Shown: positions 60,791 to 64,000 of the stretch, piece after piece
Numbering within the stretch: position 1 is the first letter of the stretch
Layout of the letters: each line of letters starts with the position of its first letter
From: Alphaproteobacteria bacterium
Lineage (GTDB): Bacteria; Pseudomonadota; Alphaproteobacteria; Micropepsales; Micropepsaceae
NCBI GenBank assembly: GCA_019245415.1
Contig: JAFARO010000004.1
Location: forward strand, 558,001 to 622,000
Direction of reading: 5' to 3'
DNA: 64,000 bases
Translations under genes and position numbers: made by a program
Notes under the pieces: model-generated
The model's database searches: none
What the model was told of the DNA's origin: nothing
Seen by the model: the letters and a program-made list of their open reading frames with translations, nothing else

Positions 60791-62479
60791 TTGCTGAGCC
60801 AGTCGCTGCAGACCGAGGCTGCCCTGGGCCAATTGCGCCGCGTCGAGGACGCGGGCCGCGTCGGCCTTGCCGTCACCGGTGCGGGCATCGCGGCCTTCTC
60901 CTGGAACGTTGCCGACGACGCCATAGTCTGGGACGGCGCGCGCGACATCCTGCCCGGCCAGCTCGCGCTCGACGAAGTGTGCCGCGGCCGCAACCTGCTC
61001 GCCTGCATGAGCTCCGACGGCCGCGCGCGCGTCAATGCGCTGGTCGACAGCCGCGCGCCGCAGAACGTGCCGTTCGACATCGATGTCGAGTTCTCGTCCG
61101 CAATGGGCTCGGTGTGGTACGTGATGCTGGGGACGCGCATCGCGGGCCTCGACGGCCGCACCGAACGGCTGAGCGGGGTGATGCGCGAGATCACCGAGCG
61201 CAGGCGCGAGTCGCAGCGCTTGCGCTATCTCGCCACCCGCGACGAGCTCACCGGCCATCTCAACCGCAACTCGCTGCGCGCCGAGCTCGCCGAAGCCATC
61301 TCCCGCGCCAAGGCGGAGGAGCGCAACTGCGCCTTCCTCGTCGCTTCCATCGACCGGCTGGCGATGATCAACGACACCTATGGCTTCGACGCCGCGGACG
61401 AGGTCATCGTCGCGGTCGGCGAGCGGCTGGCGCGCACCCTGCGCTCGACCGACGTCATCGGCCGCACCGCCGGCAACAAGTTCGGCGTCATCCTGGGCAA
61501 TTGCAGCGAGCGCGAGCTCGGCCTCGTCGCCGACCGGCTGCGCGCGGCGGTGCGCGACCGCGTCATCGACACGCGCGCGGGCATGGTCGCGGCGACCTGC
61601 TCCGCCGGCGCGGTGCTCCTGCCGCACGGCGCGCAGTCGAGCCAGGAAGCGATGCTCCGGGCCGAGGAGACGCTCGAGCGCGCGCGCAGCGCCGGACGCG
61701 ACGGCTTCGCGGTCTATGCCCGTTCGCCGCAGCTCGAGACCGCGCGCAAGCGGCTGATGGCCATCGCCGACGAGGTGGTGGAGGCGCTCAAGGACCAGCG
61801 GCTGGTCTTCGCCTACCAGCCCATCGTCGAGGCCAGGACGCGTGAGGTCCGTCACTACGAATGCCTGCTTCGGATGAAGCGCGGGGACGGCGCCATCGTT
61901 GCGGCCGGGCATTTCATTCCCGCGGCGGAGCAGCTCGGCCTGGTGCGCCTGGTCGACCGCCACGCGCTGGAGATGACGGTGGAGATGCTGCACGCCCATC
62001 CCGCGCTCACCCTCGGCGTCAACGTTTCCGGCACCACCGCCGGCGATCCCTCCTGGCTCAAATCCTTCATCGACCATGTCCGCGCCAACGCCTCGGTGGC
62101 GGGCCGGATGATCGTGGAGCTGACCGAGACCGCGGCGCTGCATCATTTCGAGGAGAATGCGAATTTCGTCAGCCAGCTGCGCGATCTCGGCTGCCGCGTC
62201 GCCATCGACGATTTCGGCGCCGGCTACACCTCGTTCCGCAATCTGCAGATGCTGCGCGTCGATATGGTCAAGATCGACGGCGCCTACGTCCAGGGGCTGT
62301 GCGCCTCTCCTGACAATCAGATCTTCGTGCGCACCCTGGTCGAGCTCGCCAAGAACTTCAATCTCAAGACCGTCGCCGAATGGGTCGGCAGCGACGCGGA
62401 AGCCGATCTTCTGGAAAGCTTCGGCGTCGACTACTTCCAAGGCTTCCACTTCGGCGAACCGAAGCTGGTGCTGGGGTAG
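60791..62479 (+). CDS. Degenerate GGDEF / intact EAL cyclic-di-GMP protein
   Basis: The 562-residue protein has an N-terminal PAS-like sensor region (about 20-140), a GGDEF-type domain in which the signature is AGNKF (227-231), so diguanylate cyclase activity is unlikely, and an EAL domain. The EAL residues look complete: Glu357 (YECLLR), Asn411, Glu443 (VELTE), Asp473-Asp474 (IDDFGAGYTSF), Lys494 (VKIDG) and Glu530. It may hydrolyse c-di-GMP, with the dead GGDEF domain acting as a sensor. The start is a TTG at 60791 preceded by GGTGGAGC. A PilZ protein elsewhere in the window could respond to the same messenger. Confidence 0.85.
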   Translation: MLSQSLQTEAALGQLRRVEDAGRVGLAVTGAGIAAFSWNVADDAIVWDGARDILPGQLALDEVCRGRNLLACMSSDGRARVNALVDSRAPQNVPFDIDVEFSSAMGSVWYVMLGTRIAGLDGRTERLSGVMREITERRRESQRLRYLATRDELTGHLNRNSLRAELAEAISRAKAEERNCAFLVASIDRLAMINDTYGFDAADEVIVAVGERLARTLRSTDVIGRTAGNKFGVILGNCSERELGLVADRLRAAVRDRVIDTRAGMVAATCSAGAVLLPHGAQSSQEAMLRAEETLERARSAGRDGFAVYARSPQLETARKRLMAIADEVVEALKDQRLVFAYQPIVEARTREVRHYECLLRMKRGDGAIVAAGHFIPAAEQLGLVRLVDRHALEMTVEMLHAHPALTLGVNVSGTTAGDPSWLKSFIDHVRANASVAGRMIVELTETAALHHFEENANFVSQLRDLGCRVAIDDFGAGYTSFRNLQMLRVDMVKIDGAYVQGLCASPDNQIFVRTLVELAKNFNLKTVAEWVGSDAEADLLESFGVDYFQGFHFGEPKLVLG

Positions 62480-62490
62480 TTCGTTTGGGA

Positions 62491-63636
62491 TCACGCGCCG
62501 AAAAGCTTGATATAGGGCGCATAGCTGTATTGACGATTGCGGTACCTTCCGGTGATCTCAACCGCCATCTTTTCCCGCACAAGCTTTTTGACGACGTTGT
62601 TTGCGGCGACAAAGGTGATACTCAAACGCTTGGCGACGTCGTTCACCGAGAAATACGGGTTCTCGAACATATGTTCCAGCAGGCGCATGCCGTTGCGGGC
62701 ACCCATGCCGAATTTATCGGCAATGAGCTGTCGATGGGACTCTCGCAATCCTACAATCGCTCTTGCCGTCTCCGTTGCTTCGCTCGAAACTTCAGTGACT
62801 CCGTTGAGGAAGAACTTTAGCCACGCTTCGTAGTCACCGCGATCCCTCGTTCCTTGAAGGAGTTCGTAGTACCTGTTGCGGTGTTTTCGAAGATAGTGCG
62901 AAAGATAAAGAACCGGCTTGATCAGCATGTTCTTCTCGCACAGGAGAAAAGTGATCAAGAGGCGGCCGACGCGCCCGTTGCCGTCCAAGAACGGATGTAT
63001 GGTTTCGAATTGGGCATGCGCCAGTCCGATTTTCAGCAGTTCCGGCATCACGATCGGTTCATGCAGAAATTTCTCGAAATCTCCGAGAAGGCCCGGAAAT
63101 TCCGTGTGTGGCGGCGGGATGAACAGGGCTTGATTGAGCGTGCAACCAGGTGGCCCGATCCAGTTTTGAGAGGTGCGGAATTCTCCCGGCGTCATGTTAT
63201 GTCCGCGCACCCCCGTCATGAGCTTTTCGTGGATCTCACGGATGAGACGCAATGAGAGCGGCAGTTCTTTGAGCCGCGAAAGCCCGTGATTGAAGGCGCT
63301 GACGTAGTTCACGACTTCATGGACATCTGATGGCGCACTGCGGTCGTGAAGCTTTGCTTCTGCCGCCAGGAGATCGTTGAGCGATGCTTGAGTGCCTTCA
63401 ATTTGGCTCGAGAGGACGGCTTCCTTTCGGACATACATGAATACGAAGAGTTCCGGGTTCGGCAGGGTCTGGATGGAACCATCCAATCTGCCCAACGCGC
63501 GATCTGCCTTGGATAGGAGCGCCTGCATTTCTGGATCGATTTGGATTGCCGGGTGCGGCGGCAAGCGGCGAGGAATGAATGCGCTGTAACCGGTGGGCTG
63601 CTTGACGTAAGAGCCAGTCGTTCTTTGCCCGGCCAT
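62491..63636 (-). CDS. Fic-domain protein, class II, with winged-helix tail
   Basis: The 381-residue protein has an N-terminal inhibitory helix with SSQIEG (76-81, Glu80), the Fic core with HPFLDGNGRVGR (214-225), and a C-terminal winged-helix region (NPYFSVNDVAKRLSITFVAAN). This is the self-inhibited class II Fic layout. Fic proteins transfer AMP from ATP to Ser/Thr/Tyr residues of target proteins. All active-site residues appear intact. The G+C is slightly lower than its surroundings. It faces the EAL gene tail to tail, and a perfect 8-bp-arm inverted repeat lies 49-69 bp upstream of its start. Confidence 0.92.
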   Translation of the reverse strand: MAGQRTTGSYVKQPTGYSAFIPRRLPPHPAIQIDPEMQALLSKADRALGRLDGSIQTLPNPELFVFMYVRKEAVLSSQIEGTQASLNDLLAAEAKLHDRSAPSDVHEVVNYVSAFNHGLSRLKELPLSLRLIREIHEKLMTGVRGHNMTPGEFRTSQNWIGPPGCTLNQALFIPPPHTEFPGLLGDFEKFLHEPIVMPELLKIGLAHAQFETIHPFLDGNGRVGRLLITFLLCEKNMLIKPVLYLSHYLRKHRNRYYELLQGTRDRGDYEAWLKFFLNGVTEVSSEATETARAIVGLRESHRQLIADKFGMGARNGMRLLEHMFENPYFSVNDVAKRLSITFVAANNVVKKLVREKMAVEITGRYRNRQYSYAPYIKLFGA

Positions 63637-63684
63637 CGCTCGCTCATTGAATTTTCGCTTGGCAACGATATCGCACCGCCACCT

Positions 63685-63705
63685 TATTAAACGCTTAGTT
63701 TAATA
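63685..63705 (-). promoter_or_regulatory. Inverted repeat upstream of fic
   Basis: TATTAAAC (63685-63692) and GTTTAATA (63698-63705) are perfect inverted arms around GCTTA. The repeat lies 49-69 bp upstream of the fic start in an AT-rich patch and is a likely operator for the Fic protein's own winged-helix domain or another regulator. Confidence 0.6.
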
Positions 63706-63768
63706 TAGAGCGTGCAGCGATGCCATACCTTTCGAGCGTAAGGTAGCGCCAGGGAAAAGGGGCGCGAT

Positions 63769-63825
63769 CCGCACAAAAAAGGCACAAAAAGGCGCAGGTA
63801 GGCACCCACTGGCACCCAAAGCACC
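63769..63825. repeat. Ten-base-spaced GGCRC array
   Basis: GGCAC, GGCGC, GGCAC and GGCAC begin at 63781, 63791, 63801 and 63811, exactly 10 bases apart, followed by GCACC at 63821 and preceded by a CGCAC at 63770. The 254-bp space between fic and the next gene holds this array and the inverted repeat, and no other gene. Confidence 0.6.
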
Positions 63826-63890
63826 CCGATTCAGGGCACTCGAAACACAGAACACTCGAATCCGCAGAAAATGGGACCGGCCGTCGCCGC

Positions 63891-64000
63891 CTACTTCCTC
63901 TGGCTCAGTTCCGCGATCTGGCGGCGCATGGCTTCGATTTCGCTCTTGAGGTCGCCGATGTCGTCGGCGGCTTTCGCCTTGGCCTCGGGTTGCGCCGCGG
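63891..64000 (-). CDS. C-terminal fragment, possibly PHA synthesis repressor PhaR
   Basis: The last 35 codons of a minus-strand gene are visible: an Ala/Lys/Glu-rich linker (AAQPEAKAKAADDIG), then a helix DLKSEIEAMRRQIAELSQRK and the TAG stop at 63891. A short coiled coil ending in this way is typical of alphaproteobacterial PhaR, which represses polyhydroxyalkanoate genes, but many proteins end in such helices. The rest of the gene lies outside the window. Confidence 0.4.
   Translation of the reverse strand, partial: AAQPEAKAKAADDIGDLKSEIEAMRRQIAELSQRK

Noticed and set aside
63769-63825. A CRISPR array
   Set aside because: The repeated unit is only five bases with 10-bp periodicity. There are no spacers of 30 or more bases and no cas genes.

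Overview
The window looks like chromosomal DNA from a G+C-rich (roughly 65%, by eye) alphaproteobacterium. The evidence is a DivJ/PleC-type histidine kinase, a giant NAD-glutamate dehydrogenase, a DnaA-domain-IV/DUF6456 gene pair, DUF1491, DUF4908 and DUF1223 proteins, three perfect CtrA-type sites (TTAA-N7-TTAA) and one EcfG-type promoter (GGAAC-N17-CGTT). The repertoire suggests a Caulobacterales- or Micropepsales/Rhizomicrobium-like organism, but that placement is inference. No rRNA, tRNA, CRISPR array, complete insertion sequence or prophage was seen.

Layout. 1-5 kb: an acyl-CoA synthetase, then an accessory spot where a HicB-like gene and an XRE regulator flank a clearly AT-richer cassette encoding one coiled-coil membrane protein. 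5-12.4 kb: amino acid permease, an unrecognised 478-aa protein, a secreted M1 aminopeptidase and a class III aminotransferase. 12.4-15.2 kb: a small-membrane-protein stress cluster behind an EcfG-type promoter, then the DnaA-domain-IV/DUF6456 pair. 15.3-24.6 kb: MaoC protein, DivJ-like kinase, SIMPL protein, DUF1491, Fe/Mn superoxide dismutase, small envelope proteins and an enoyl-CoA hydratase. 24.7-28 kb: a Phd/VapC module, a LiuR-type MerR regulator with its operator, an Asp/Arg/His-rich secreted protein and a decayed DUF2846-like gene. 27.3-30.5 kb: sucC and sucD, unusually separated by a coiled-coil gene, a CPBP protease gene and the tail of a dead PIN toxin. 30.6-43.6 kb: envelope and signalling genes (GloVer-repeat protein, PAP2 phosphatase, rhomboid, PAS_5 protein, GMC oxidoreductase, PilZ protein), a Phd/ParE module, thioesterase, SDR and a YghU-type GST. 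43.8-57.8 kb: NAD-GDH, a DEDDh exonuclease overlapping a cupin gene, DUF4908, enoyl-CoA hydratase, aconitase, DUF1223 and dCTP deaminase. 57.8-64 kb: a TolB-like secreted protein and a small secreted companion, a degenerate GGDEF-EAL protein, a Fic AMPylator and the 3' end of a probable phaR.

How the genes work together. The metabolic core is the TCA cycle and its feeders (SucCD, aconitase, NAD-GDH, aminotransferase) plus acyl-CoA chemistry (ligase, two crotonases, MaoC protein, thioesterase, SDR, LiuR-type regulator). A regulatory layer points to cell-cycle control: DivJ-like kinase, CtrA sites at a PilZ gene, an exonuclease/membrane-protein divergent promoter and a 40-codon ORF, and DnaA-box-like heptamers upstream of dCTP deaminase. 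Intergenic spaces are rich in palindromic repeats of several families, two of them built from iterated 7- or 8-base units. Toxin-antitoxin genes, whole and broken, are frequent (24.7, 39.4, 2.1 and 28.2 kb). The most interesting places for follow-up are the low-G+C cassette, the split sucC/sucD locus, the CtrA and EcfG sites, the DnaA-like cluster and the nested cruciform repeats.
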